Source of the DNA: Prado023 sp963777855 | Lineage (GTDB): Bacteria > Actinomycetota > Actinomycetes > S36-B12 > CAIYMF01 | DNA: 64,000 nucleotides | NCBI GenBank assembly: GCA_963777855.1 | Contig: CAVZRW010000016.1 | Location: 186,001-250,000 of the forward strand | Direction: 5' to 3' | Shown here: positions 10,561-19,341 of the stretch, in pieces | Position numbering within the stretch: position 1 is the first letter of the stretch | How the letters are laid out: every line of letters starts with the position of its first letter | Notes under the pieces: model-generated | Database searches by the model: none | The model's input: only the letters and a program-made list of their open reading frames with translations | What the model was told of the DNA's origin: nothing | Program-made: the position numbers and the translations under genes

Positions 10561-12570
10561 TCACCCGATGGGCCACCAGCCGTGCCAGCCGTCGGGGTTG
10601 GTGGGGTCCCAGGCGGCGGTCCAGGCGCGGCCGTCGGTGCCGGTGACGACGACGTCGAGGAGGTCGGGTCGGCGGGAGACGGCGGTGACCGGGGCGCCGG
10701 GTGCGGCGCGTCCGTCGTTGAGGGTCCACCAGCCGTGCCAGCCGTCGGTGAAGGCCGGTTGCCAGGCGGCGGTGCGGATCAGGCCGTCGGTTCCGGTGGC
10801 GAAGACGTCGAGGTGGTCGGGGCTGCGCACGACGGCGTGGATGGGTGCTCCGGGTGGGAACTGGGCGTCGCCGATGGGCCACCAGCCGTGCCAGCCGTCG
10901 GGGTTGGTGGGGTCCCAGGCGGCGGTCCAGGCGCGGCCGTCGGTGCCGGTGACGAAGACGTCGAGGAGGTCGGGTCGGCGGGAGACGGCGGTGACCGGGG
11001 CGCCGGGTGCGGCGCGTCCGTCGTTGAGGGTCCACCAGCCGTGCCAGCCGTCGGTGAAGGCCGGTTGCCAGGCGGCGGTGCGGATCAGGCCGTCGGTTCC
11101 GGTGGCGAAGACGTCGAGGTGGTCGGGGCTGCGCACGACGGCGTGGATGGGTGCTCCGGGTGGGAACTGGGCGTCGCCGATGGGCCACCAGCCGTGCCAG
11201 CCGTCGGGGTTGGTGGGGTCCCAGGCGGCGGTCCAGGCGCGGCCGTCGGTGCCGGTGACGAAGACGTCGAGGAGGTCGGGTCGGCGGGAGACGGCGGTGA
11301 CCGGGGCGCCGGGTGCGGCGCGTCCGTCGTTGAGGGTCCACCAGCCGTGCCAGCCGTCGGTGAAGGCCGGTTGCCAGGCGGCGGTGCGGATCAGGCCGTC
11401 GGTTCCGGTGGCGAAGACGTCGAGGTGGTCGGGGCTGCGCACGACGGCGTGGATGGGTGCTCCGGGTGGGAACTGGGCGTCGCCGATGGGCCACCAGCCG
11501 TGCCAGCCGTCTGTGTTCGTGGGCGCCCAGGCGGCGGTCTGCGCGCGGCCGTCGGTACCGACGCGCACGACGTCGAGCAGGTCCGCGCTGCGCGAGACGG
11601 CACTGGCCTGCCCGATGGCGTGCAGCGTCGACCCGGGCGCCGAGCCCTCCCAGCGGCCCACCAGGGTGTCGTTGATGGTGTAGTCGAGGATGTGGGTCGT
11701 TGGGTCCCACGGCCCGCCGACGGTGGTCAGGTAGCGCACGTACTCCCACTCGTTCATCCACTTCGTCAGCCAGTACGACGACTCGGGTCCGGCGCGCAGC
11801 ACCACGTCGCCGTTCGTCGGGTTGGTCAGCGTGAACGTCAGCCGCGCCTGCAGGTCGGGTGCGGGCCACCAGAGCTGGTCGTCGGGGATCGGGGCCAGCG
11901 CGGCCAGGAGCACGGACTCGAGCGCCGGCGGCAGGTGGGACAGTGACGTGGGCTTGGGCCGTCCCGGCATCCTGCGGTACACGCCGACCTCGGCGCCGAT
12001 CCCGCCCGGGAACGCCGCGATGCCGAGGAACTTCTGGCACCAGCCCTTCCAGAGCTGGATCACCACGGGCTCGCCGGCGATGTGGGTCTCCACGACGTCA
12101 GTCGCGTAGCCGGGCCACTGCAGGGCCCAGAAGCAGGGCAGCCCGCTGCACAGCTGCTTCCACGACTCCGAGGTCGCCACCGAGGTGAATCCGCGCGGGT
12201 CGGTGCTGGCGATCGTCGGTGAGCTGAAGTCCACCACCGTGCCCGAGGCCCACGCGGCGCTGCCGTCAGCGCGGTACAGCACGAGGTTGCCGTCGTCCTG
12301 GAGCACGAGGGTGGCCACCGGCTGGCCGTGGGTGCCCGAGTCCCAGGCGGGCTGGCCGTCGGTGCGGTAGAGCACGAGGTTGCCGTCGCCCTGCAGGACG
12401 GCCTGCGCGATGGGCTGGCCGTCGGTGTGGGTGGCCCACAGTGGGGTCATCGGCTGGGTCCGGTAGAGCACCAGGTTGCCGTCGCCCTGCAGCTGCAGGC
12501 TCAGCCACCCGTTGACCGAGGTCAGGTGCTGGCCGGGGAGCAGGGACTGGCCGGGCTGCAGGTGGTCCAT
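10561..12570 (-). CDS. Multidomain lectin: B-lectin, DUF4474-like and seven PLL-type blades
   Basis: A 669-residue protein from ATG 12570. Residues 1-115 form a bulb-type mannose-binding lectin domain with three QxDxNxVxY motifs (QGDGNLVLY twice, QDDGNLVLY once). Around 150-205 the segment VIQLWKGWCQKFLG...GAEVGVYRR resembles DUF4474. Residues 330-669 are seven blades of about 50 residues (pattern DHLDVFATGTDGLIRTAAW...GWHGWW) like the PLL/DUF346 fucose-binding lectins, which form a seven-bladed propeller. The last six blades lie in near-identical 306-bp DNA repeats; only the first is divergent. No signal peptide is visible, so export by a classical route is not supported. The role is probably binding of surface sugars; the ligand is unknown. 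The gene converges on the giant-gene module, separated by a terminator. Confidence 0.85.
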   Translation of the reverse strand: MDHLQPGQSLLPGQHLTSVNGWLSLQLQGDGNLVLYRTQPMTPLWATHTDGQPIAQAVLQGDGNLVLYRTDGQPAWDSGTHGQPVATLVLQDDGNLVLYRADGSAAWASGTVVDFSSPTIASTDPRGFTSVATSESWKQLCSGLPCFWALQWPGYATDVVETHIAGEPVVIQLWKGWCQKFLGIAAFPGGIGAEVGVYRRMPGRPKPTSLSHLPPALESVLLAALAPIPDDQLWWPAPDLQARLTFTLTNPTNGDVVLRAGPESSYWLTKWMNEWEYVRYLTTVGGPWDPTTHILDYTINDTLVGRWEGSAPGSTLHAIGQASAVSRSADLLDVVRVGTDGRAQTAAWAPTNTDGWHGWWPIGDAQFPPGAPIHAVVRSPDHLDVFATGTDGLIRTAAWQPAFTDGWHGWWTLNDGRAAPGAPVTAVSRRPDLLDVFVTGTDGRAWTAAWDPTNPDGWHGWWPIGDAQFPPGAPIHAVVRSPDHLDVFATGTDGLIRTAAWQPAFTDGWHGWWTLNDGRAAPGAPVTAVSRRPDLLDVFVTGTDGRAWTAAWDPTNPDGWHGWWPIGDAQFPPGAPIHAVVRSPDHLDVFATGTDGLIRTAAWQPAFTDGWHGWWTLNDGRAAPGAPVTAVSRRPDLLDVVVTGTDGRAWTAAWDPTNPDGWHGWWPIG
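10567..11484. repeat. Three 306-bp near-perfect tandem repeats inside the lectin gene
   Basis: Units begin at 10567, 10873 and 11179, exactly 306 bp apart, and a partial continuation begins at 11485. Each unit encodes two lectin blades (102 residues). Between copies I noticed essentially one difference, GTGACGACGACG in the first copy against GTGACGAAGACG in the others. Such identity, silent positions included, means recent duplication or ongoing conversion. Copy number here is also a likely spot for assembly collapse. Confidence 0.95.
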
Positions 12571-12700
12571 CCCGAGAGGCTAGGCGCCGGCGGCACTGGG
12601 GTCCAAGGCCACCGGCGAGTCGACCACCTCGGCGGCCCGGCCAGCAACCCCCCTGCGCGCGGTGCCACGATGGCGGTCCACCCCGATCGAGGAGGCACCC

Positions 12701-12904
12701 ATGAGCGTGTACAAGGTCGTCGAGATCATCGGCACGAGCAGCTCGTCCTGGGAGGACGCGGCCACCGCGGCCATCACCACCGCCCAGGAGACGATCCGCG
12801 ACCTGCGCGTGGCCGAGGTCGTCGAGCAGGACATCGACTTCGGCGACGGCGAGATCACCTTCCGGATCAAGCTGGCGGTCTCGTTCAAGTACCACGCCGA
12901 CTAG
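12701..12904 (+). CDS. Dodecin family flavin-binding protein
   Basis: A 67-residue protein from ATG 12701 with GAGGAGG at 12688-12694. It begins MSVYKVVEIIGTSSSSWEDA and carries the typical dodecin run of a short strand, a long helix (AATAAITTAQETIRDL) and two strands ending in a basic-aromatic tail (FKYHAD). Dodecins form hollow 12-subunit shells in the cytosol that bind FMN, riboflavin or coenzyme A and buffer free flavin. The length is standard for the family. The gene appears monocistronic: a strong hairpin follows 8 bp after the stop, and the upstream neighbour is divergent. Confidence 0.92.
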   Translation: MSVYKVVEIIGTSSSSWEDAATAAITTAQETIRDLRVAEVVEQDIDFGDGEITFRIKLAVSFKYHAD

Positions 12905-12912
12905 AGCGGTAC

Positions 12913-12953
12913 GGTCCGCACCCGGTGCCCTCCTCGGGTGCCGGGTGCGGACC
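12913..12953. terminator. Strong hairpin terminator after dodecin
   Basis: The arms GGTCCGCACCCGG (12913-12925) and CCGGGTGCGGACC (12941-12953) pair perfectly over 13 bp. The inner bases extend the stem by three GC and two GU pairs around a 5-nt TCCTC loop. It starts 8 bp after the dodecin stop. Confidence 0.75.
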
Positions 12954-12978
12954 CGTGCGACGCTCACCCCGCCCGGCG

Positions 12979-12984
12979 TAGCCT
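12979..12984 (+). promoter_or_regulatory. -10 element candidate for the Ycf48-like gene
   Basis: TAGCCT lies 60 bp before the start at 13044. The block TAGCCTGAGGGTGA is repeated exactly before the uridine-phosphorylase-like gene at 50047. No convincing -35 hexamer is visible here. Confidence 0.4.
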
Positions 12985-13043
12985 GAGGGTGAGGCTCCAG
13001 CCGTCCCGATCCGCGGTGCGACTGACCCCGTGGAGGTCGGTTC

Positions 13044-14940
13044 ATGAGGCCACGTCACGCCTTCGTCCTCGCCAGCGCCGCGACACTCGCCGGAGGTCTG
13101 CTCGTCGCCCCACCGGTGACCGGGCCCACGGCCGCTGGGCCGGTCGGCGCCGGGATCTCCGGCTGGACCTGGCAGTACCCGACGCCCCAGGGCAACAGCC
13201 TGCACGACCTCCGCGCCAAGACCACCTCCCTGGCGTGGGCCGTCGGCGAGTACGGCACGGTCCTGCGCACGCGTGATGGCGGGCGCACGTGGGCACGCCA
13301 GGGCTCCCACACCACGGCGGATCTCGCGGCGGTGGACTTCGTCGGCACCACCCGGGGGTGGGTCGTGGGCAGCGGGGGGACCCTGCTGCGCACCACCGAC
13401 GCGGGCGCCCACTGGACCCGGACGGTGGTCGGTCCGGGGTGGACCCAGCTGACCGAGGTCGACTTCGCGACCCGCTACACCGGCTACGTCGGTGACTCGA
13501 TGGGCGTGCTGCGCAAGTCCAGAGACCGTGGTGCCCGCTGGCGCACGCTGCCCCTGCCGGTGGACCTGCAGGGGGTCACCGCGCTGGCCTTCCCCAGCAC
13601 CACCACGGGCTGGGTCGCCGGGGTGGGTGGGGCGCTGCTGCGCACCACGAACGGCGGGTCCACGTGGTCCGTGCAGGCCTGGCCCCGGGACCCGTACTCC
13701 GGGTCCGACGAGGACGACGACGGCGAGCACATCACCGACCTGAGCTGGCGTTCCTCCTCGACGGCCTGGGCGGTCACCAGCCACGGCAAGATCCTGCGGA
13801 CCACGAACGGCGGGCGCACGTGGCGCCTGCAGGACCGCTTCGGCGGCGGGCTGTCCTCGATCCACATGCAGTCCAGCTCCGTCGGCTGGGCGGTGGGCGG
13901 CACCAGCCTGGTGCGCACCACCGATGGCGGGCGCACCTGGCGGCGCACAGCGACGGCCAACGCCCCGTACGCGGTGGCCGGGCTCAGCACGACCCGCGCG
14001 CTCGGCGTGGGCCGGGCCGGGGCCACGTGGCGCACCACCACCACCGGACGCACCTGGACGCGCATCGGGGGAGGCAGCGCCTCGACCTGGCGCGACGTGG
14101 ACTTCGCCACGGGATCCACGGGCTGGGCGGTCGGCGAGCGGGGCGGCTCGGCGATCGTCTACCGCACGACGCAGTGCCGGCGCGTCGTGGAAGCGCCAGG
14201 ACGCGGTGGGCCTCAGTGACCTGACCAGCGTCGAGGCGGTCAGCAGCACGAGCGCCTGGGCCGCCGGGGGCGACAGCTCCGTGGTGCGGACCACCGACGG
14301 GGGAGCGACGTGGGTGAGCACCGACACCGGCCTGCGCCACCTCGGGATGGTGGTCGGCCTCAGCGACATCGCGGCCCGGGGCGCGTCGAGCGCGTGGGTG
14401 GTCGGCTATCGGGGCAAGGTGGCCCGCACGACCGACGGTGGCGCCACCTGGACGGACCTGAGCTTCACCACCGACCAGTGGCTGGAGGGCGTGGACTTCC
14501 CGTCGGCCACGGTGGGCTACATCGCGGCCACCAATGGCGTCGTGTTCCGTTCCGCTGACTCCGGTGCCACCTGGGTGCCGACCGACACGGGTCTGGCTGA
14601 CCGCAGCCTGTTCGCCCTCGACTTCGTCTCCGCCACGACCGGGTGGGCGGTCGGCGCCGGCGGGGCCATCGTGCGCACGACCGACGGCGCTGCCACATGG
14701 CACCAGCAGCATCTCGGCGACGGCAACCAGGACTTCTACGGGATCGCCGCGAGGGACGCCGACCACGCCCTCGCGGTCGGCTTCGACCTGGGCACCTCGA
14801 GCGCCCTGGTCGCCACCACCTCGAACGGCGGGGTCACCTGGACCGTGAAGCACGCCCCCATGGGCCCGCTGAACGGCGCGGAGCTGGGCGCGGACCACGC
14901 GTGGATCGTGGGCACGGGGATCCTGCGCGCCGCACGGTGA
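13044..14940 (+). CDS. Secreted Ycf48/BNR-repeat protein, interrupted by a frameshift
   Basis: The first part (13044 to the TGA at 14217-14219) and a second part read in the next frame to 14940 together give a protein of about 630 residues. The coherent sequence changes frame near 14168-14178: YRTT is followed in frame 1 by GASWKRQDAVGLSDL. The N-terminus is a signal peptide (basic start, Ala/Leu-rich core, residues 1-35), so the product is exported. The body is a series of repeats of the form GWAVGxxGTLLRTTDGGxTW, the photosystem II assembly factor Ycf48 / BNR type, which folds as a beta-propeller. A non-photosynthetic actinobacterium would use it as an extracellular binding scaffold; the ligand is unknown. 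The start ATG 13044 has TGGAGGTCGG upstream. One indel, real or a sequencing error, separates the halves. Confidence 0.82.
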
Positions 14941-15080
14941 TCCCCGCAGGTGCCCGCGGACGCTCTGGGTTCAGCCGCGATACCAGGGCGCAGCGGTGAC
15001 GCCGGAGTCCATCCGCGACGCCAAGGTGCAGCCGGGTGGCGTCGCGCGCTCACGGCAGGCGGCGCCACCACGGCGGTGGG

Positions 15081-16028
15081 CTAGCGCTTGAGGGTGACCT
15101 GGGCGGACGTGCTGCCCCGGTACCCGTACTTGGGCAGCACGACCACGCGGTAGACGCCCTTCTTGAAGTTCAGCGTGCGCGTCTCCTTGGAGCCGACGGT
15201 GCGGTAGGTGCCCTTGGAGGCCCACGTGCCGTCGGCCTTCTTGCGCTCGACGCGGAACTTCCAGTAGCCGCGTCCCTTGTTGGGGTTGACGTTCACATGG
15301 ATCACCGAGGCACGGCTGCGGGTGCTGGCCTTGACCACGGCGGCCGCGTTGTCCGCGCACGGCGCGATGGTCACCTTCTTCGACCAGCCCGGGACGACCT
15401 GGCCGTTGACCGCGAACTGGATGGTCACGCTCCGCCCCGCGGGGAAGCCGCCGAGCCCGACGGACCACCAGCCCTGCTGCCTGGCAGTGATCTGCTTGGT
15501 CTCGCGGACCTTGCCGTTGACGAGGCTCGTGAACTGACCGTAGGCGCCCTGGGTGTCGACGTCGACGATCGCCAGGGACCGGCCGGTGTCCAGATCGCAG
15601 TTCGCGGCCACGAACGTGAGGGTCGGCCATTCGGCGGCGTTGTCGGCGCATTCGGGGACGGTCACGGCGAAGGCGGCGCCGGCGACGGGGATCGCGTCCA
15701 GGTTGAACGACAGGGTCACGGCCTTGTTCGCCGGAAGGTTGCGCAGCGACACGGCCCACGACGTGGACTCGACGGTTCCGGTGAGTGCGGTGGTGCCGCG
15801 GGTGTTGCCGTCGACGAGGCTGGTCAGCGACCCGGTGACGCCGTTGGTCTCGATGAGGACCGTGGCGAGGGCGCGACCCTCCTCACAGCTCACCGAGTCG
15901 AGGGTGATGGTCGGCTCCTGGCGGATGGCGGCGCTGGCCGGCGCCACCAGGCCGGTCGCCACGAGTGCGCACGTGCCGAGCAGCGCGCTCGCGCGTCGCA
16001 GCAGACCTGTGCTGAGTCTGACAGTCAT
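15081..16028 (-). CDS. Secreted protein with two Ig-like repeats (315 aa)
   Basis: Start ATG 16028 is supported by the purine-rich GGGGAGGGAAGGGG just upstream. Residues 1-34 form a signal peptide (basic MTVRLSTGLLRRAS, hydrophobic core, APASAA cleavage site). The mature part contains two related units of about 90 residues, each with a Cys early (SVSCEEGRALATV; ANCDLDTGRSLAIV), a conserved SLVxGxxR segment, and a closing VPECADNAA / IAPCADNAA. A basic C-terminal domain rich in Lys/Tyr follows (GRGYWKFRVERKKADGTW). The paired Cys probably form one disulphide per unit. No family is recognised; a cell-surface or secreted beta-sandwich protein is likely. Transcription may be iron-controlled (see the box at 16084-16102). 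Confidence 0.8.
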   Translation of the reverse strand: MTVRLSTGLLRRASALLGTCALVATGLVAPASAAIRQEPTITLDSVSCEEGRALATVLIETNGVTGSLTSLVDGNTRGTTALTGTVESTSWAVSLRNLPANKAVTLSFNLDAIPVAGAAFAVTVPECADNAAEWPTLTFVAANCDLDTGRSLAIVDVDTQGAYGQFTSLVNGKVRETKQITARQQGWWSVGLGGFPAGRSVTIQFAVNGQVVPGWSKKVTIAPCADNAAAVVKASTRSRASVIHVNVNPNKGRGYWKFRVERKKADGTWASKGTYRTVGSKETRTLNFKKGVYRVVVLPKYGYRGSTSAQVTLKR

Positions 16029-16076
16029 CTGAAGCCCCTTCCCTCCCCGGTCCACGGGCGGTGCCCGTGCCCGCGA

Positions 16077-16102
16077 AGGATACTCAGGCAAGGCTCCCCT
16101 TG
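16077..16102 (-). promoter_or_regulatory. Candidate -10 with overlapping DtxR/IdeR-type iron box
   Basis: On the minus strand TATCCT (16082-16077) could be a -10 element. Directly upstream lies TCAGGCAAGGCTCCCCTTG (plus strand 16084-16102), which matches the iron-box consensus TTAGGTTAGGCTAACCTAA at 12 of 19 positions and keeps the AGG..AGGCT..CCT core. It would sit in the promoter spacer, where a repressor would block polymerase. A short hairpin GCAAGG/CCTTGC overlaps it. Confidence 0.35.
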
Positions 16103-16235
16103 CTTGCTGGCGGAACCGACGCGAGCCGGAACCCTGACGAGGACTTGACATCCGCGTGACTCGATCTCGCCGTGCGAGTCCGGGGTCAGGGTGTTGACTG
16201 GGTCTGCCGATCCGGCACCAGGACCAAGGAGAGAC

Positions 16236-16793
16236 ATGATCCGCAGCACCCTTGCCTCGCTCGTGCGCGTCGAGGAGGCGGAGACTGGCGGCCCGTTCGA
16301 CGTGATCAACGGGCTGCCGGTGCACCCGCTCGTCGTCCACGCGGCCGTCGTGCTCGTGCCGCTGGCGGCCCTGGGCCTGATCGTCATGGCCTTCTCGCCG
16401 CGCTTCTCCCGGCGCTACGGATGGTTGGTGGTGTGGGCCTCCATCGGTGGGGCCGTGTTCAGCTTCGTGGCCAAGGAGGCCGGCGAGGCGCTGGCCGACC
16501 GGGTCGGCGAGCCCGGGTTCGACCACGCGGAGCTCGGCGACGTCATGCCGATCGCGGCCAGCCTCCTGATGGCGGCGACGATCGTGCTGTGGCTGCTGGA
16601 CCGGGGGCCTGACGGAAGCCCTCGGCGCGGCGGACTGCTGCGCACCCTTGTGGCCGTGGCCGCGGTGGCCCTGGCGCTGGGCAACATGGTCTGGATGTAC
16701 CGGGTGGGGGACTCGGGGGCGAAGTCGGTGTGGTCCGGCGAGATCTCCGAGGCTGCGGCCGCCGTACCGACTGCCGGCGCTCAGCGCTTGTAG
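16236..16793 (+). CDS. DUF2231 membrane protein
   Basis: A 185-residue protein from ATG 16236, with AAGGAGAGA directly upstream; an earlier in-frame start at 16191 lacks such a site. It has the DUF2231 signature INGLPVHPLVVHAAVVLVPLAALGLIV with paired His residues in the first membrane helix, and three further hydrophobic segments (about residues 60-80, 105-125 and 135-155). Members of this family are small inner-membrane proteins, some linked with cytochromes or DoxX-like redox proteins; the His residues may bind haem or metal, which is inference. Its last 13 bp overlap the end of the convergent LapA-like gene. Confidence 0.8.
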   Translation: MIRSTLASLVRVEEAETGGPFDVINGLPVHPLVVHAAVVLVPLAALGLIVMAFSPRFSRRYGWLVVWASIGGAVFSFVAKEAGEALADRVGEPGFDHAELGDVMPIAASLLMAATIVLWLLDRGPDGSPRRGGLLRTLVAVAAVALALGNMVWMYRVGDSGAKSVWSGEISEAAAAVPTAGAQRL

Positions 16794-17011
16794 CGGCTGC
16801 GGGCGATCAGCCAGCCGGCCAGGAACCCCAGGCCCAGCAGCACGAACAGGAACACCCAGCCCGGGGCCGTGAGGTTGAACCACAGGAACTTCAGGGTGGC
16901 ATCCCTGGTGTTGCTGAACACGAAGATCAGGCACACGGCCACGATGGAGATGCCGGCGATCCACTTCGGGGTCATCCGGAATCCCTTGTCGGAACTCTCG
17001 ACCTGGCTCAT
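16781..17011 (-). CDS. LapA/DUF1049 small membrane protein
   Basis: A 76-residue protein from ATG 17011 with GGGGAGGTCC upstream. It has a short polar N-terminus, then two membrane helices (about residues 17-33 and 48-66) and a basic end ARSRYKR. The spacing of the helices and the linker FSNTRDATLKFLWFNLTAPGW fit the LPS-assembly protein A (LapA, DUF1049) family, in actinobacteria a small membrane protein of unclear role since they lack LPS. It converges on the DUF2231 gene. Confidence 0.8.
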   Translation of the reverse strand: MSQVESSDKGFRMTPKWIAGISIVAVCLIFVFSNTRDATLKFLWFNLTAPGWVFLFVLLGLGFLAGWLIARSRYKR

Positions 17012-17170
17012 GTCAGGGACCTCCCCGGCTCGTGGCGCACCAACGGGCGCATGGTGGCACACCACCGGACCGGCTCGCTGCCCCACGCACGTGCCATCCG
17101 GCCCTCGTCTTGTCACTGCCGCGGCCCCGCACCGCGCGCCACAGCCCCGGCGATCATGCACGCTTCCCCC

Positions 17171-18649
17171 ATGGGCGAGGACGTCGCGGGCCGTACCTTC
17201 ACGCGTGAGGACCGGCAGCGCTATCGGGACAAGGTGCATCGGTGCCTGGACGTGCTCGCCCAGATGCTGGCCGAGGAGCGCTTCGACTTCGAGGCCCCGC
17301 TGACCGGGATGGAGGTCGAGCTCAACCTGATCGACACGCTGGGCCACCCGGCGCTGCGCAACGCCGAGGTCCTGGCCCGCATCGACAACCCGGCGTTCGT
17401 CCAGGAGCTCGGCCGCTTCAACCTGGAGATCAACATCCCGCCGCAGAGCCTGGTCGGCGACGGGGCGGCGCGCTACGAGTCGCAGGTGCGCGAGCAGCTC
17501 AACGCCGCCGAGGCACGGGCCGAGTCCGAGGACGCCCAGCTGGTGATGATCGGCATCCTGCCGACGCTGACCCCCGAGCTGATGACCTCGGAGTCGATCA
17601 GCAGCAACTCGCGCTACGCCCTGCTCGACGAGCAGCTGCTGCTGGCCCGCGGCGAGGACCTGCACATCGACATCCGCGGGGGCAACGAGGCCCTGGAGAC
17701 CTGGGCGGACTCGATCGCCCCCGAGGCCGCCTGCACCAGCGTCCAGTTCCACCTGCAGGTCAGTCCCGATGAGTTCGCGCCCTCGTGGAACGCGGCCCAG
17801 TGCCTGGCGGCCCCGCAGGTCGCCCTCGGCGCCAACTCCCCGTACTTCCTGGGCCGCGAGCTCTGGCGCGAGACGCGGATCGCGCTGTTCACCCAGGCCA
17901 CCGACACCCGCCCGGCGGAGATGAAGGCCCAGGGTGTTCGCCCGCGGGTGTGGTTCGGCGAGCGCTGGATCACCAGCGTGTTCGACCTGTTCGAGGAGAA
18001 CATCACCTACTTCCCGTCCCTGCTCCCGGTGCTCAACGACGAGGACCCGGTCGCCGAGTACGAGGCGGGGCGCACCCCGAGCCTGCACGAGCTGCGGCTG
18101 CACAACGGCACGGTGTGGCGCTGGAACCGCCCGGTGTACGACGTGCACGAGGGCGTGCCGCACCTGCGCGTGGAGAACCGCGTGCTGCCGGCCGGGCCGA
18201 CCGTCGTCGACGTTCTTGCCAACGGGGCCTTCTACTTCGGGGCGCTGCGTGCGCTGGCCGAGGAGGAGCGCCCGGTGTGGTCGCGCATGTCGTTCGGGGC
18301 GGCCGAGGAGAACTTCACCGCGGCCTCGATCCGCGGGATCGACGCGACCGTCTACTGGCCGCGGGTGGGTGAGGTGCCGGTCAACGAGCTGGTGCTGCGC
18401 CGCCTGCTTCCCCTGGCGCACAAGGGCCTGCAGGAGTGGGGCGTCGACGACGACATCCGCGAGCGGCTGCTGGGGATCATCGAGGGTCGGTGCACCACCG
18501 GGCGCAACGGCGCGCGCTGGCAGGTCGACGCCGTGCGCGCGCTGCAGGCCCGGGGCATGGACCGGGCCGAGGCGCTGCGCCGGATGACCCTCGAGTACGT
18601 CGCGCGCATGCACACCAACGACCCCGTGCACACGTGGGAGCCGGTCTGA
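17171..18649 (+). CDS. Glutamate-cysteine ligase-like enzyme (GCS2 family)
   Basis: About 492 residues. ATG 17171 is chosen, with ATG 17156 as an alternative; neither has a clear ribosome binding site. The GCS2-type ATP-dependent carboxylate-amine ligase fold is shown by GMEVELNLID (about residue 48), LGRFNLEINI (about 80), SSNSRYALLDEQLL, the block VQFHLQVSPDEF (about 195), and PHLRVENRVLPAGPT (about 332) with the catalytic Arg/Glu pattern. Family members join glutamate to cysteine or to amines. Actinobacteria use mycothiol rather than glutathione, so the real substrate is open; an EgtA-like role in ergothioneine synthesis is possible, but no other egt gene is near. It ends 3 bp before a convergent acetyltransferase gene. 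Confidence 0.8.
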   Translation: MGEDVAGRTFTREDRQRYRDKVHRCLDVLAQMLAEERFDFEAPLTGMEVELNLIDTLGHPALRNAEVLARIDNPAFVQELGRFNLEINIPPQSLVGDGAARYESQVREQLNAAEARAESEDAQLVMIGILPTLTPELMTSESISSNSRYALLDEQLLLARGEDLHIDIRGGNEALETWADSIAPEAACTSVQFHLQVSPDEFAPSWNAAQCLAAPQVALGANSPYFLGRELWRETRIALFTQATDTRPAEMKAQGVRPRVWFGERWITSVFDLFEENITYFPSLLPVLNDEDPVAEYEAGRTPSLHELRLHNGTVWRWNRPVYDVHEGVPHLRVENRVLPAGPTVVDVLANGAFYFGALRALAEEERPVWSRMSFGAAEENFTAASIRGIDATVYWPRVGEVPVNELVLRRLLPLAHKGLQEWGVDDDIRERLLGIIEGRCTTGRNGARWQVDAVRALQARGMDRAEALRRMTLEYVARMHTNDPVHTWEPV

Positions 18650-18652
18650 GGG

Positions 18653-19222
18653 CTACACCTCGCGGATCACGCGCGCGGGGTTGCCGACCGCCACGACCCC
18701 GGGGGGCAGGTCCGTGATGACGATGGATCCGGCCCCGACGACGGTGTCCGCGCCGATGCCCACTCCCGGGCCCACAACAACGCCGCCGCCGAGCCAGACC
18801 CGGTCGCCCAGGTTGATGGGGTAGCCGAGCTCCCGGCCGGACGTGCGCTCCTCGGGGTCCACCGGGTGGGTGGCGGTGAGCAGCTGCACGCCGGGGGCGA
18901 GCATCACCTGCGTGCCGATCCGGACCTCCGCGACGTCCAGGATCACGCAGTTCGCGTTGGCGTAGAACCCGGCGCCCACGTGGATGTTGCACCCGTAGTC
19001 GACGTGCAGGGTGGGCTCGATCTCGATGGCCCCACCGATGCTGCCGAGCAGCTCGTGGAGCAGGCGCAGCCGTTCGTCGGCGAGCTCGGGCGGGGTGTGG
19101 TTGTAGCGGAACTCCAGGGAGCGCGCCCGGATCCGCCCGGCCACCAGCTCCGGGTCGTCGGGCCGGTAGGGCTCACCGGCGATCATCCGCTGGTACTCGG
19201 GGCCGCTCATCCGGAAGGTCAC
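18653..19222 (-). CDS. Sugar O-acetyltransferase (maltose/galactoside acetyltransferase family)
   Basis: A 189-residue left-handed beta-helix (hexapeptide) enzyme. The N-terminal cap YQRMIAGEPYRPDDPELVAGR is the Mac domain of LacA/Maa-type acetyltransferases. The hexapeptide region includes LHVDYGCNIHVGAGFYANANCVILD, TATHPVDPEER with the catalytic His, and GGGVVVGPGVGIGADTVVGAGS. It transfers acetyl from acetyl-CoA to a sugar hydroxyl in the cytosol. GTG 19222 is preferred over ATG 19210 because AGGA stands 7 bp before it. It faces the glutamate-cysteine-ligase-like gene, 3 bp apart, so the transcripts probably overlap. Confidence 0.87.
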   Translation of the reverse strand: MTFRMSGPEYQRMIAGEPYRPDDPELVAGRIRARSLEFRYNHTPPELADERLRLLHELLGSIGGAIEIEPTLHVDYGCNIHVGAGFYANANCVILDVAEVRIGTQVMLAPGVQLLTATHPVDPEERTSGRELGYPINLGDRVWLGGGVVVGPGVGIGADTVVGAGSIVITDLPPGVVAVGNPARVIREV

Positions 19223-19341
19223 CCGACAGTCCTACCAGCCGGCCGCGCGGCCGGCATCCCGGGCGGCCCGGGGTTGGCGGCGACGGGGACCCGGGGCGGA
19301 GCGGCTATGCCGCAGGGCCGGTGTCGGGGACAATCCCGGCC

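Noticed and set aside
10567..11484. CRISPR-like periodic repeat
   Set aside because: 306-bp units without unique spacers and in frame within a gene.
10568..11946. Plus-strand open frames across the lectin repeats
   Set aside because: Antisense shadows of the repeated lectin gene; only the minus-strand product has recognisable domains.
16029..16235. Riboswitch or other structured leader before the secreted-protein gene
   Set aside because: Only a short GCAAGG/CCTTGC stem is seen, better explained by the iron-box palindrome; no conserved riboswitch core.
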